64,000 nt of DNA from Saccharomonospora marina XMU15. GTDB lineage: Bacteria > Actinomycetota > Actinomycetes > Mycobacteriales > Pseudonocardiaceae. Every line of letters begins with the position of its first letter. Positions within the stretch are counted from its first letter, which is position 1. Below are positions 7,631 to 15,490 of the stretch, piece after piece. The DNA lies in the NCBI RefSeq assembly GCF_000244955.1, contig NZ_CM001439.1, positions 2,632,628 to 2,696,627 on the forward strand. The letters run 5' to 3'. Below the pieces are notes generated by a model, which was not told the DNA's origin, ran no database searches, and saw only the letters and a program-made list of their open reading frames with translations. Both the position numbers and the translations under genes were made by a program.

Positions 7631-8898
7631 CCCAAGGGTATTCGCAGGTCGACAATGGTCCCGTCACCGTAGTCGGACTGGATGTCGAGACGGTAACGTT
7701 CGCCGAAGAGCGCCTCGAGCCGTTGCGAGATGTTGCGCAGCCCGACCCCGCCCTCGGCGTCACCCTCGCCCGTGGTGAGCCGTTCGAGCAGTTCCGGGGA
7801 CATGCCGACGCCGTCGTCGCAGACCCGGATCGAGGTGGTCCTGGTCAGCGGGTCCACCCTGGCCTTCAGTGTCACGGTGCCGCCGTCCACCTTGCTCGCG
7901 AGGCCGTGTTTGACCGCGTTCTCCACCAGCGGCTGGATGGTCAGCACGGGCACGTGCGCGGTGAGCACCTGCGGGTCGACGTCGTAGCGCACGCGCAGCC
8001 GCTCGCCGTAGCGGGCCTGCTCAAGGGACAGGTAGGTGCGCACGAAGAAGTACTCCTGTCCGAACTCGACAAGGTGCCCCTCCTGCCGGACGGCGTAGCG
8101 GAAGAAGTCCGAAAGGCGCAGCAGCAGCCTGCGCGCCTCCTCCGGGTCGGTACGGGCCTTGGACGCGATCGTGTTCAGGGTGTTGAACAGGAAGTGCGGG
8201 TTGATCTGGGCGCGCAGCGCGTCGAGCTTGGCGTCGACGGCGAGCTTGCGCTCGTGGTCCAGTTCGGCCAGTTCCAGGTGCAGCGACATGATCCCGGCCA
8301 GGCCCTTCACCACGTCCTTGGGCGGCGGGATGTCGTCCAACCGGTACACCTTGAGCGTTCCCACGATGCGTTTGCCGATGGCCAGTGGCGCGATGACGGC
8401 GGTCCGCAGTGGGCAGTCCGGTTCGGGGCAGCCCAGGCGGTCCCTTGCGCGTACGACGATCGTCCTGCCCCTGGCGAGCACCCGGGAGGACACCTCGGTC
8501 CTCGGCCGGTCGCCGACGGTGTGGTGGTCGGAGCCGGGTCCGAGGAAGGCAAGCACCCGCTCGCGGTCGGTGATCGCGACGGCGTCTCCGCCCAGGACGG
8601 GATGCAGGAACCGGACGGCGCGGCCCGCTGCCTCCGTGGTGAGCCCGGAACGCAGCGGCATCGAGCGGCCCATCGCGGCGATCGTGTGGCTCTGCCGTCC
8701 CGCGACGCGGCGCGGCGAGCGCCGGGGGCCGCGCAGCGCGGACGGGTAGCCGATGGTCACCATGAGCGTGAGGCCGAGGCCGATCGCGATGGTTGCCTCG
8801 ACGCCCAGCGGCGGGTCCGGCAGCACCTGTGTGAACAGGTACACGAACCCCCATGTGCCCACGACCGCGATCGCCAGCGGAAGGCTGCCGTTCCTCAT
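7627..8898 (-). CDS. LytS-type sensor histidine kinase
   Basis: The 423-residue kinase has two N-terminal membrane segments (about residues 5-23 and 35-55) and a GAF-like sensory region (about 75-215) containing an unusual CPEPDC pair. After it come the His_kinase (PF06580) motif INPHFLFNTLNTIASKA with its phospho-accepting histidine, and an HATPase domain (PLVENAVKHGL, DDGVGM, GVGLRN). The ATG 8898 start overlaps the symporter stop (ATGA); open frame beyond it lies inside the symporter gene. It is coupled to the LytTR regulator downstream. The CPxPDC cysteines suggest redox or metal sensing, but that is inference. Confidence 0.92.
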   Translation of the reverse strand: MRNGSLPLAIAVVGTWGFVYLFTQVLPDPPLGVEATIAIGLGLTLMVTIGYPSALRGPRRSPRRVAGRQSHTIAAMGRSMPLRSGLTTEAAGRAVRFLHPVLGGDAVAITDRERVLAFLGPGSDHHTVGDRPRTEVSSRVLARGRTIVVRARDRLGCPEPDCPLRTAVIAPLAIGKRIVGTLKVYRLDDIPPPKDVVKGLAGIMSLHLELAELDHERKLAVDAKLDALRAQINPHFLFNTLNTIASKARTDPEEARRLLLRLSDFFRYAVRQEGHLVEFGQEYFFVRTYLSLEQARYGERLRVRYDVDPQVLTAHVPVLTIQPLVENAVKHGLASKVDGGTVTLKARVDPLTRTTSIRVCDDGVGMSPELLERLTTGEGDAEGGVGLRNISQRLEALFGERYRLDIQSDYGDGTIVDLRIPLG

Positions 8899-10580
8899 CG
8901 CCGTTTCCCCGTGCCGACGCCCGCGATGGTGAGCTTCGCCAGCCGTACCGCCCTGCGGTCGCCCGCGGTGCCGTGCAGCCTCAGCCACAGCCGGTCCACA
9001 TCGGAGGGCGGATTGGTGCGCAGTGACACGGCAACGGTCACCACACTTGCCAGTGGCGCGGCGACGATGGTGGGGGTGAGCAGCAACTCGCCGAGGTCAC
9101 TTTCGCCGACCGAGGGCGCGGCGGCGACCAGCGCGACCGCGGTGAGCGCGCCGACGGTCATCCCGGCCACCGCGCCCGTCGCCGTGGTGCGCCGCCACCA
9201 GATCGACAGGATGAACACGGGCGCGAGTGCCGACCCCGCCAGCGCGAACGCCCACGTGACCATCGTGGCCACGATCGAGGGGAACAGCGCGGTCAGCGAG
9301 TACGGGCGCAGCAGCAGCGCCAGCCCCGCCGACAGCGCCGCGGCCACCAGCACGGCCCAGCGGCCCGCCCACACCGCCTGCCGCTGGGTAGCGTCGCGGT
9401 TGATGTGCCGCTCGTAGACGTCGTGGCCCCAGGACGCCGCCGACGCCAGCAGCAGTCCCGCGATGGTCGAGAGGACCGCGACGAGCGCGCCGATCGCCAC
9501 GATCGCGAGTCCGGCTTCGCCACCGTAGATCCGGCCGAGCACCAGCGGCGCGTACTCGGGCACCCGCAGCACGCCGTCGACGGTGAGGGCGGCCAGCCAC
9601 GGCCGATCGGTCGCCGCGTCGGCCACGAGCGTCCGCGCCGCCGTTCCCAGCATCACCGCGAGCGCGTAGAACGCGCCAGCGAATCCGAGCACCCACACGG
9701 TCGTCATGCGCGCGGCCGTGCCGGTGGGGCTGGTGAAGTACCGGTTCATCACGTGTGGCAGCCCGGCCGTGCCCAACACGAGCGTGACGATGAGCGTGAT
9801 CTGCCCCAGCGGGCCGTACCGGCCGCCGGGGTGGCCGAAGAACGCGGACTCGCCCGACTCCAGTCGGCTGGGTTCGGTACGCAGCTGCCACTGCCCGTCG
9901 ACCTGGACCGGGTTGGCGAGCGGTTCGTCGGTCAGCTTGTCGACCGCGCTCGGGTAGTCGAAGCCCGAGCCGATCACCACGACCGCCAGCCAGATGAACA
10001 CCGCGAGCAGCAGCAGGAACTGCACCGCCTGCGTCCAGGTGGTGCCGCGCATCCCGCCGACCACGACGAGCAGTGCGATGACCACTGTGGACACCAGCAC
10101 GCCGGTGACGTACGGCGAGAGCCCGGCGAAGCCAGCTCCGACGAGCAGCTCCCACGTCAGGCCGCTGCCGACCGCCTGCGGCACCAGGTAGGAGAGGATC
10201 ACCAGTTGCACCACGGTGACGGCGGTGAGCCGCACCCGCTCCGAGTCGAGCCTGCGCCCGAGGAAGTCGGGGATGGAGAACTCGCCGAAGCGGCGCAGCG
10301 GAGCGGCGACGAACAGCAGCACCGGCACGAAACCGGCGGCGAACCCCGTCGCGTACCAGACGCCGTCCAGCCCCGAGACGTAGACCGCGGCGGCGACGCC
10401 GAGAAACGACGCGGCGGAGAAGTAGTCGCCGCAGATGGCGCACGCGTTGGTGACGACGCCGACCCGCCTGCCTGCGAGGTAGAACTCCAGCGTCGAGGCT
10501 CCGCGCGGTCGCAGCACGAGGCCGACCACCAGGACGCTGACCAGCAGGGCGGCCAGCACCGCGAGGCTCGCGGCGATCAC
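8895..10580 (-). CDS. Sodium:solute symporter (SSS family), acetate/monocarboxylate-type
   Basis: The 561-residue permease has about 13 membrane segments and the SSS hallmark near the start: FYLAGRRVGVVTNACAICGDYFSAASFLG (residues about 33-61). It is closest in feel to ActP/MctP-like cation-monocarboxylate symporters. The GTG start overlaps the stop of the preceding small membrane gene (GTGA), and its own stop overlaps the kinase start. This coupled cassette (small membrane protein, symporter, LytS, LytT) suggests that uptake and its sensing form one unit. The exact substrate is not readable from sequence. Confidence 0.91.
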   Translation of the reverse strand: MIAASLAVLAALLVSVLVVGLVLRPRGASTLEFYLAGRRVGVVTNACAICGDYFSAASFLGVAAAVYVSGLDGVWYATGFAAGFVPVLLFVAAPLRRFGEFSIPDFLGRRLDSERVRLTAVTVVQLVILSYLVPQAVGSGLTWELLVGAGFAGLSPYVTGVLVSTVVIALLVVVGGMRGTTWTQAVQFLLLLAVFIWLAVVVIGSGFDYPSAVDKLTDEPLANPVQVDGQWQLRTEPSRLESGESAFFGHPGGRYGPLGQITLIVTLVLGTAGLPHVMNRYFTSPTGTAARMTTVWVLGFAGAFYALAVMLGTAARTLVADAATDRPWLAALTVDGVLRVPEYAPLVLGRIYGGEAGLAIVAIGALVAVLSTIAGLLLASAASWGHDVYERHINRDATQRQAVWAGRWAVLVAAALSAGLALLLRPYSLTALFPSIVATMVTWAFALAGSALAPVFILSIWWRRTTATGAVAGMTVGALTAVALVAAAPSVGESDLGELLLTPTIVAAPLASVVTVAVSLRTNPPSDVDRLWLRLHGTAGDRRAVRLAKLTIAGVGTGKRR

Positions 10581-10930
10581 GGTCGCTCGTCTCCGGTGTC
10601 GGGAAGGTCCTGCTGCTCACCGAGCATGCGGTCCTCCACCGCGTTGGACAGTGTCGCGGCCGCGGCCGCGAGCAGGAAGAAGAAGACGTACAGCCCGAAC
10701 GCGGCCAGCACGAAACTCGGGGTCATGCCGCCGACGAGGCGACCCCGCGACCACCAGTCGACGGTGAGCGTCAGTACCGGCACGGCGACGACAACGCCGA
10801 GAAACACGACGAAGTGCCCGACCACGACGCGGCGCACGGTGCGGAAGGCCGCGTCCACGTCCGCGGGCGCGTCGTACTCGTCCCCGGGGTCGTGGCCGGT
10901 GAACCGCGGATCGTCGTCGGTCGCAGGCAC
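10577..10930 (-). CDS. Small two-helix membrane protein accompanying the symporter
   Basis: The 117-residue protein has an acidic hydrophilic N-terminus (about residues 1-35), two hydrophobic segments (about 36-58 and 70-97) and a hydrophilic tail. This is the layout of the DUF485/DUF4212-type accessory subunits encoded just before SSS symporters. Its stop overlaps the symporter start (GTGA). It probably assists folding or activity of the symporter; no motif allows a firmer call. It is the first gene of the operon that ends at 6863. Confidence 0.72.
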   Translation of the reverse strand: MPATDDDPRFTGHDPGDEYDAPADVDAAFRTVRRVVVGHFVVFLGVVVAVPVLTLTVDWWSRGRLVGGMTPSFVLAAFGLYVFFFLLAAAAATLSNAVEDRMLGEQQDLPDTGDERP

Positions 10931-11016
10931 ATCGGGACCCTACTGCCGCAACGGGCGCAGCAGAACTGTTCCGCCGCACCGCGTGGGACCGTGCTGGTGG
11001 TTCCGTAGGGCCGCCG

Positions 11017-11436
11017 CTACTGCGCTGCGCGAATGCGCAGTGCGGCGCGGATGAGCAGGAACGCCCCGCCGCCGACGAGGACGAGCCCGATTCCGGGCAG
11101 CAGGCTGCCCCAGCTGTCGGTGCTGCTGGACAGTTGCACGATGCGCAGTAGCTGCCAGCCGACGAGCACCGCGGCGACGATGCCGGGCAGCAGTGCGTGC
11201 GCGAAGGCCACCCGCCGGTAGGGCAGCAGCGCTCCGGCGACGGCGATGGTGCCCGCGCAGATCGTCCACAGCCCGGCTCCCGCCACGCCGGAGAGGTGGC
11301 CGACCGGCGTCGACACCCAGGGCATGAGCGAGCCGACCAGCATGAGCAAGCCGCCGAAGATCATGCGGACGCTGCCGACGTGCATGATGCGGCGACGGCC
11401 GGTCGTTGCCGCTGCCGCGCTGGTCATCGAGGACAT
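11017..11436 (-). CDS. Conserved membrane protein with four predicted helices
   Basis: The 139-residue protein has four hydrophobic segments (about residues 25-43, 50-70, 76-96 and 108-128) with PWVSTPVGHLSGVAGAG after the first. This pattern resembles actinobacterial 'Trp-rich sensory/DUF' membrane proteins, but no named family is assigned. The ATG at 11436 was chosen because the frame upstream is hydrophilic, proline/arginine-rich and shadow-like. It is divergent from the DUF4212-symporter operon and upstream of, but not overlapping, the LytS/symporter operon. Function is unknown. Confidence 0.7.
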   Translation of the reverse strand: MSSMTSAAAATTGRRRIMHVGSVRMIFGGLLMLVGSLMPWVSTPVGHLSGVAGAGLWTICAGTIAVAGALLPYRRVAFAHALLPGIVAAVLVGWQLLRIVQLSSSTDSWGSLLPGIGLVLVGGGAFLLIRAALRIRAAQ

Positions 11437-11681
11437 GCCGGGCAGTGTAGGGCGGCGTTCGGGCCGATCCCGAGCGCCGGCTCCACCAGCGGTCGTCGAG
11501 CGGGTGTGAGCGGGCGGTTCGCCGCCGCGAGCGGCACGAGCGGTCCCGCGGGCGGTGTCCGCGCCGGGTCCGCGACCGTTCGTCGGCGAATGCGGGACGC
11601 TCGCGAAGCAATTCTTGCCTCGCCCGATTTGCCCGCTCGATCCTTCCGACACCCGTAACGCGGTTTCGAAGGGAGCCAACG
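11437..11681. promoter_or_regulatory. Divergent intergenic region upstream of DUF4212-symporter operon
   Basis: This 245-bp gap holds no convincing gene. A good ribosome-binding sequence (GAAGGGAG, about 11668-11675) precedes the GTG start at 11682, and an AT-richer patch (AAGCAATTCTTG, about 11607-11618) is the likeliest promoter area. No clear operator palindrome was seen. Confidence 0.4.
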
Positions 11682-11993
11682 GTGGCTCACACTGGAGAAG
11701 AAGGCCAGGTCGCCTCCCAGGGCGACTGGCGTCGAGAGTACTGGCGGCGAAATCTCCGCCTGAAGCTCATACTGCTGTCCATCTGGTTCGTCGTGCCGTT
11801 CGGCGGCGGGATCCTGTTCGTGGAACAGCTGAACCAGGTCAGCTTCGGTGGGTACCCGCTGGGCTTCTGGATCGCCCAGCAGGGCTCGATCTACACCTTC
11901 CTGGTGCTGATCCTCATCTACGCGGTCCGCATGGACCGGCTGGACGACAAGTTCGGTGTCAGTGAGCGCGATGGGGAGGGCAACCGGCTATGA
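11682..11993 (+). CDS. DUF4212 sodium/substrate symporter small subunit
   Basis: The 103-residue protein matches the DUF4212 family: a basic amphipathic start (DWRREYWRRNLRLKL, about residues 16-30) and two membrane helices (about 30-52 and 65-83), with YPLGFWIAQQGSIYTFLVLILIYA in the second. Such proteins are encoded immediately upstream of VC_2705-type SSS symporters and are thought to be small subunits. Its stop overlaps the start of the large symporter gene (ATG 11990), so both are made together. Confidence 0.92.
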   Translation: MAHTGEEGQVASQGDWRREYWRRNLRLKLILLSIWFVVPFGGGILFVEQLNQVSFGGYPLGFWIAQQGSIYTFLVLILIYAVRMDRLDDKFGVSERDGEGNRL

Positions 11994-13690
11994 GCAACAT
12001 TCAGGTCTGGACGCTGGTCTTCATCGTCATCACGTTCGCCATCTACATCGGCATCGCGTGGCGCAGCCGGGTAGCCGAGACCAAGGGCTTCTACGTCGCG
12101 GGTCAGGGCATCCCGACCGTCGCCAACGGTGCCGCCATCGCCGCCGACTGGATGTCGGCCGCGTCGTTCATCTCGATGGCGGGTCTGATCGCGTTTCTCG
12201 GCTCGGACGGCTCGATCTACCTGATGGGCTGGACCGGTGGCTACGTGCTGCTGGCCATGCTGATCGCGCCGTACCTGCGCAAGTGGGGCAAGTTCACCGT
12301 TCCGGAGTTCGTCGGTGACCGCTACTCCGAGTTGGTGCGCACCGTGGCCGCCGGTGCGGCGATCATCATCTCGTTCACCTACGTCGTCGGGCAGATGAAC
12401 GGCGGCGGGATCGTCTTCAGCCGGTTCCTCAACATCAACATCACCGGCGGTGTGATCATCGCGGCGGCGATCATCTTCACCTATGCGGTGCTCGGCGGCA
12501 TGAAGGGCATCACCTGGACCCAGGTGGCGCAGTACACGGTGCTGATCATCGCGTACCTGATCCCCGCGATCGCCGTGGCACAGCTGATCACGGGCATCCC
12601 GATCCCGCAGGTGTCCTTCGGGCAGATCCTCAACGAGCTCAACGCGCTGAGCACCGAGTTCGGGCTGGACCGCTACACCGACGCCTTCACGGCACGGCCC
12701 ATGATCGACATCTTCCTCGTGACGCTGACCCTGATGATCGGTACGGCGGGTCTGCCGCACGTGATCATCCGGTTCTACACGACGAAGACCGTGCGCGGTT
12801 CCCGGTACTCGGCGTTCTGGGCGCTGCTGTTCATCGCCCTGCTGTACACGACCGCTCCCGCGGTGGGCGCGTTCACCAAGTTCAACCTGCTCGACGGCGT
12901 GCAGGGCAAGGCGGTCAGCGAGCTGCCGCAGTGGATCAGCAACTGGGCGGCGACCGGGCTGGTCTCGATCAACCCGGACGCGACGACCATCGAGTCCGTC
13001 AGCAACAGCGCCGACGCCGGAGCCGACCTGACCATCAACAACGACATCCTCGTGCTGGCCTCCCCGGAGATCGCGGGGCTGCCCGCGCCGATCGTCGGGC
13101 TGGTGGCCGCGGGCGGCATGGCCGCGGCGATGTCGACGGCGGCCGGCCTGCTGCTGGTCATCGCGTCGTCGGTGTCGCACGACTTCTACTTCCGCCGCAT
13201 CCGTACCCACGCCTACGACCGGGAGCGGCTGCTCATCGGCCGGGTGGCGATGGCGGGAGCCGTGGTCGTCGCGGTGATCGCGGGCATCAACCCGCCCGCG
13301 TTCGTCGCGCAAGTGGTGGCGTTCGCCTTCGGCATGGCCGCGTCCAGTTTCTTCCCGGCGATCGTGCTGGGAATCCTGTGGAAACGGTGCAACGCCAAGG
13401 GCGCGGCGGCAGGCATGATCGTCGGTCTCGCGCTGACCATCAGCTACATGATCTACACGCTGGAGGTGTTCGGAACCGAGGCGAACGAGCCGATCCTCAA
13501 CATCAGTCCCGAGGCGATCGGTGTGATCGGCGCGGCGGTCAACTTCATCGTCGCGATCGTGGTGTCGAAGCTGACGGCGCCGCCACCGAAGCACCTGGAG
13601 GAGATGGTGGAGAACCTGCGTTACCCGGCCGATCGCAGAACCGAACCGGCGGCCGGATCGCAGACCGGTTCGGAGCCGGCCGAAAGCTGA
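11990..13690 (+). CDS. Sodium:solute symporter large subunit (VC_2705 subfamily)
   Basis: The 566-residue permease has about 13 membrane segments and the SSS motifs FYVAGQGIPTVANGAAIAADWMSAASFISMAG (residues about 33-64), GGMKGITWTQ and GTAGLPHVIIRFY. It belongs to the acetate/monocarboxylate-type subfamily that pairs with a DUF4212 subunit, encoded here with a 4-bp overlap. A second SSS system with its own LytST pair lies immediately to the left on the other strand. A perfect hairpin at 13711-13745 ends the transcript. Confidence 0.92.
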   Translation: MSNIQVWTLVFIVITFAIYIGIAWRSRVAETKGFYVAGQGIPTVANGAAIAADWMSAASFISMAGLIAFLGSDGSIYLMGWTGGYVLLAMLIAPYLRKWGKFTVPEFVGDRYSELVRTVAAGAAIIISFTYVVGQMNGGGIVFSRFLNINITGGVIIAAAIIFTYAVLGGMKGITWTQVAQYTVLIIAYLIPAIAVAQLITGIPIPQVSFGQILNELNALSTEFGLDRYTDAFTARPMIDIFLVTLTLMIGTAGLPHVIIRFYTTKTVRGSRYSAFWALLFIALLYTTAPAVGAFTKFNLLDGVQGKAVSELPQWISNWAATGLVSINPDATTIESVSNSADAGADLTINNDILVLASPEIAGLPAPIVGLVAAGGMAAAMSTAAGLLLVIASSVSHDFYFRRIRTHAYDRERLLIGRVAMAGAVVVAVIAGINPPAFVAQVVAFAFGMAASSFFPAIVLGILWKRCNAKGAAAGMIVGLALTISYMIYTLEVFGTEANEPILNISPEAIGVIGAAVNFIVAIVVSKLTAPPPKHLEEMVENLRYPADRRTEPAAGSQTGSEPAES

Positions 13691-13710
13691 TCTCCCGCCG
13701 CTGCCGGAGT

Positions 13711-13745
13711 ACACGTGCCCGCGCCGGACCGGCGCGGGCACGTGT
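13711..13745 (+). terminator. Strong intrinsic-type hairpin after the symporter operon
   Basis: Perfect 15-bp arms (ACACGTGCCCGCGCC / GGCGCGGGCACGTGT) enclose a 5-nt loop (GGACC), starting 21 bp after the symporter stop. It is followed by GTCTTCC, without a U-tract, as is usual for high-GC actinomycete terminators. It is symmetric and could act for both strands. Confidence 0.85.
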
Positions 13746-13871
13746 GTCTTCCGGAGCGGCCCGGTCCAGCACGCCGGTACTGGTGTGGCTTTCCCGGTGG
13801 CGAGCGGACGGTGTGGTCACCGAGGACCCCGTACGGTCGGGTGCCTACGGCGGCGTCGCGCGCAAGCCCTC

Positions 13872-13921
13872 ACTCGGCACTGACTCGGCACTGACTCGGC
13901 ACTGACTCGGCACTGACTCGG
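13872..13921. repeat. 11-bp tandem repeat (ACTCGGCACTG)n
   Basis: Four perfect head-to-tail copies of the 11-bp unit ACTCGGCACTG plus six bases of a fifth fill 13872-13921. A further related piece (CTCACTCGGC) precedes them. It lies immediately downstream of the damaged nitrilase. The unit contains GAGT on its reverse complement, like the 21-bp arrays elsewhere in the window, but the period differs. Confidence 0.9.
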
Positions 13922-13936
13922 GGCGCCGACGGCGCC

Positions 13937-14640
13937 TCAACAAAGCAGCGCCCGCGCGAGGTCGCCGGGTTCGGTGCCCGCTTCGGCGACGATCCCGCCG
14001 GTGGCATCGCGGATGCTGGACCCGCCCGCGGTGTGTTCGAAGCCCCCGCCCGTCGGCCCGGCGAAGCTGGCCACCGCGACCCACATGCCGTGTTCGGTGG
14101 CGATCCGCCGGGCCCGCCGCGCTGCGTGGGTGCCTCGGACGCCGCCTTCACCGTTCCCGCGACGTAGGCGTCGATGCCGAGTGCCGCGGTGTCGGTCGAA
14201 TGGCTGGCCACCCCGGTGTCCTTGCGGATCGCCAGGCCGAGGCGCCACCCGTCGACCTCGAGCGACCCTGGTTCCTCGCCGGGGCTGAACCGCTCGAGTT
14301 CGGCGGTGCCGAGCCACATCTTGCGGTAGGCGACAGTCGTCCGCGTCCCGTCCACCGCGAGCATCGCGATGTACGCCCGACCCCGCTGGTCCGCGACGGG
14401 CGCGCCCACGAGCGCGATCGATCCCGTCTCTGCGCAGGCGACCTCCAGCTGGGCCAGCCGGGGATCGTCGGTGGCGACGGCGGGCGCGTCGAGTTCGTAC
14501 CCCGTCAGCGACAGTTCGGGGAACACCACGACGCGGGCGCCCGCGGCGCGCACGGCCTGCGCGTGCGCCCGTACGTTCGACGCGACATCGAGCCCGACGC
14601 ACCACGGTTGGGCCACTGCCAGGGAGAGGGGTTGGCGCAT
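13937..14640 (-). pseudogene. Carbon-nitrogen hydrolase (nitrilase superfamily), frameshifted and lacking the catalytic Cys
   Basis: From ATG 14640 the first 170 residues are a nitrilase-superfamily amidase: catalytic Glu42 in FPELSLTGYE and Lys107 in YRKMWLG. The third catalytic position, normally a cysteine in a context like LAICKD, reads LAIRKD here (Arg139; a CGC codon, one transition from TGC). After residue 170 (about 14131) homology shifts frame and continues THAARRARRIATEHGMW, VAVASFAGPTGGGFEHTAGGSS and EPGDLARALLC to the stop at 13937. One lost base near 14133 explains this. Two independent inactivating changes argue for a real pseudogene rather than an error. Confidence 0.8.
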
Positions 14641-14685
14641 CGGCCCAATCTAGAGTCTGGTGCGCGGTCGACCCGCCACGGAATC

Positions 14686-14701
14686 GACAGGTGAGTCTGT
14701 C
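14686..14701. promoter_or_regulatory. Possible TetR operator between nitrilase remnant and TetR gene
   Basis: GACAG-GTGAGT-CTGTC is an inverted repeat with 5-bp arms and a 6-bp spacer, ending 11 bp before the TetR ATG (14713) in a 72-bp divergent gap. Short arms make this a tentative call. Confidence 0.4.
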
Positions 14702-14712
14702 AAGATGGTGCC

Positions 14713-15339
14713 ATGTCCTCGCCGATCCGCCCCTACCGTGGCGTCAGCGCCGAGAACCGTAAGGCGCAGCGCAGGGCGAGGCTGCTGGAGGCCGGTCTGG
14801 ACCTGCTCGGCACCGTCGGCTACGAGCAGACCACCATGACCGCAGTGTGCGCGCGGGCCAAACTCACCGAGCGCTACTTCTACGAGAGCTTCCGGGGCAG
14901 GGAAGAGCTGCTGGTCGCGGTCGTGGACCAGGTCGCGGAAGAGATCCGCGACACCGCGCTGCGGGCACTGCGCGAACACCCCGGCGATCCCGCCGCGAAG
15001 GCGCGAGCGGCGCTGAGCTCGTTCGTCGACCTGCTCACCGAAGATCCGCGCAAGGGGCGCGCGGCGCTCGTGGAGTCCCTCGCGTCGCAGGCGCTGCGCA
15101 GCCGCCGCCACGAACTGCTGCAAACGTTCGCGAGCCTGGTGGTCACCCAGGCACAGGCCCTGTTCGGGCCTGCCGCGCTGCCGCCCCCGCGTGACGAGGT
15201 GAACGCGCTGCTGTTCGTCGGAGGGCTCGCCGAGCTGCTGGTGGCCTGGCTGAGCGGCGAGATCGAGGCGGGGCCCGCCGACATCGTGGACGCCGCTGCC
15301 CACCAGTTCGCCACCGGGCTGCACACCGGGCTGGAGTAG
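14713..15339 (+). CDS. TetR/AcrR family transcriptional regulator
   Basis: The 208-residue protein has a TetR helix-turn-helix at about residues 22-66 (RRARLLEAGLDLLGTVGYEQ then LTERYFYESFRGREELLVAV) and an alpha-helical effector domain with ALFVGGLAELLVAWLSGE-like packing near the C-terminus. It is divergent from the broken nitrilase and 150 bp upstream of the Tat-exported molybdenum hydroxylase genes on the same strand, so either may be its target. No ligand can be proposed. Confidence 0.9.
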   Translation: MSSPIRPYRGVSAENRKAQRRARLLEAGLDLLGTVGYEQTTMTAVCARAKLTERYFYESFRGREELLVAVVDQVAEEIRDTALRALREHPGDPAAKARAALSSFVDLLTEDPRKGRAALVESLASQALRSRRHELLQTFASLVVTQAQALFGPAALPPPRDEVNALLFVGGLAELLVAWLSGEIEAGPADIVDAAAHQFATGLHTGLE

Positions 15340-15490
15340 ACCAGCCGCAGGGTGCCGTTAGGCAGTTCGCACAGCCTCATTGCGCCAGAAGTAGGCATGC
15401 GGCTCATGACTCGACCGGGTGTCCCGTGTCACACTTCGGCGCACCAATCGCACCTGACGGGCAGCTCAGGTCCGTTCGAGAGGACAGTTC
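15340..15490. other. Intergenic region upstream of molybdenum hydroxylase operon
   Basis: This 151-bp gap shows a ribosome-binding sequence (GAGAGGA, about 15477-15483) before ATG 15491 and no recognisable operator or hairpin. The promoter for 15491-18300 is presumably here. Confidence 0.35.

Noticed and set aside
11918-13741. Long minus-strand open frame opposite the DUF4212-partner symporter
   Set aside because: Its composition (Arg/His/Asp-rich repeats) is that of an antisense shadow; the plus-strand frame is a clear SSS transporter.
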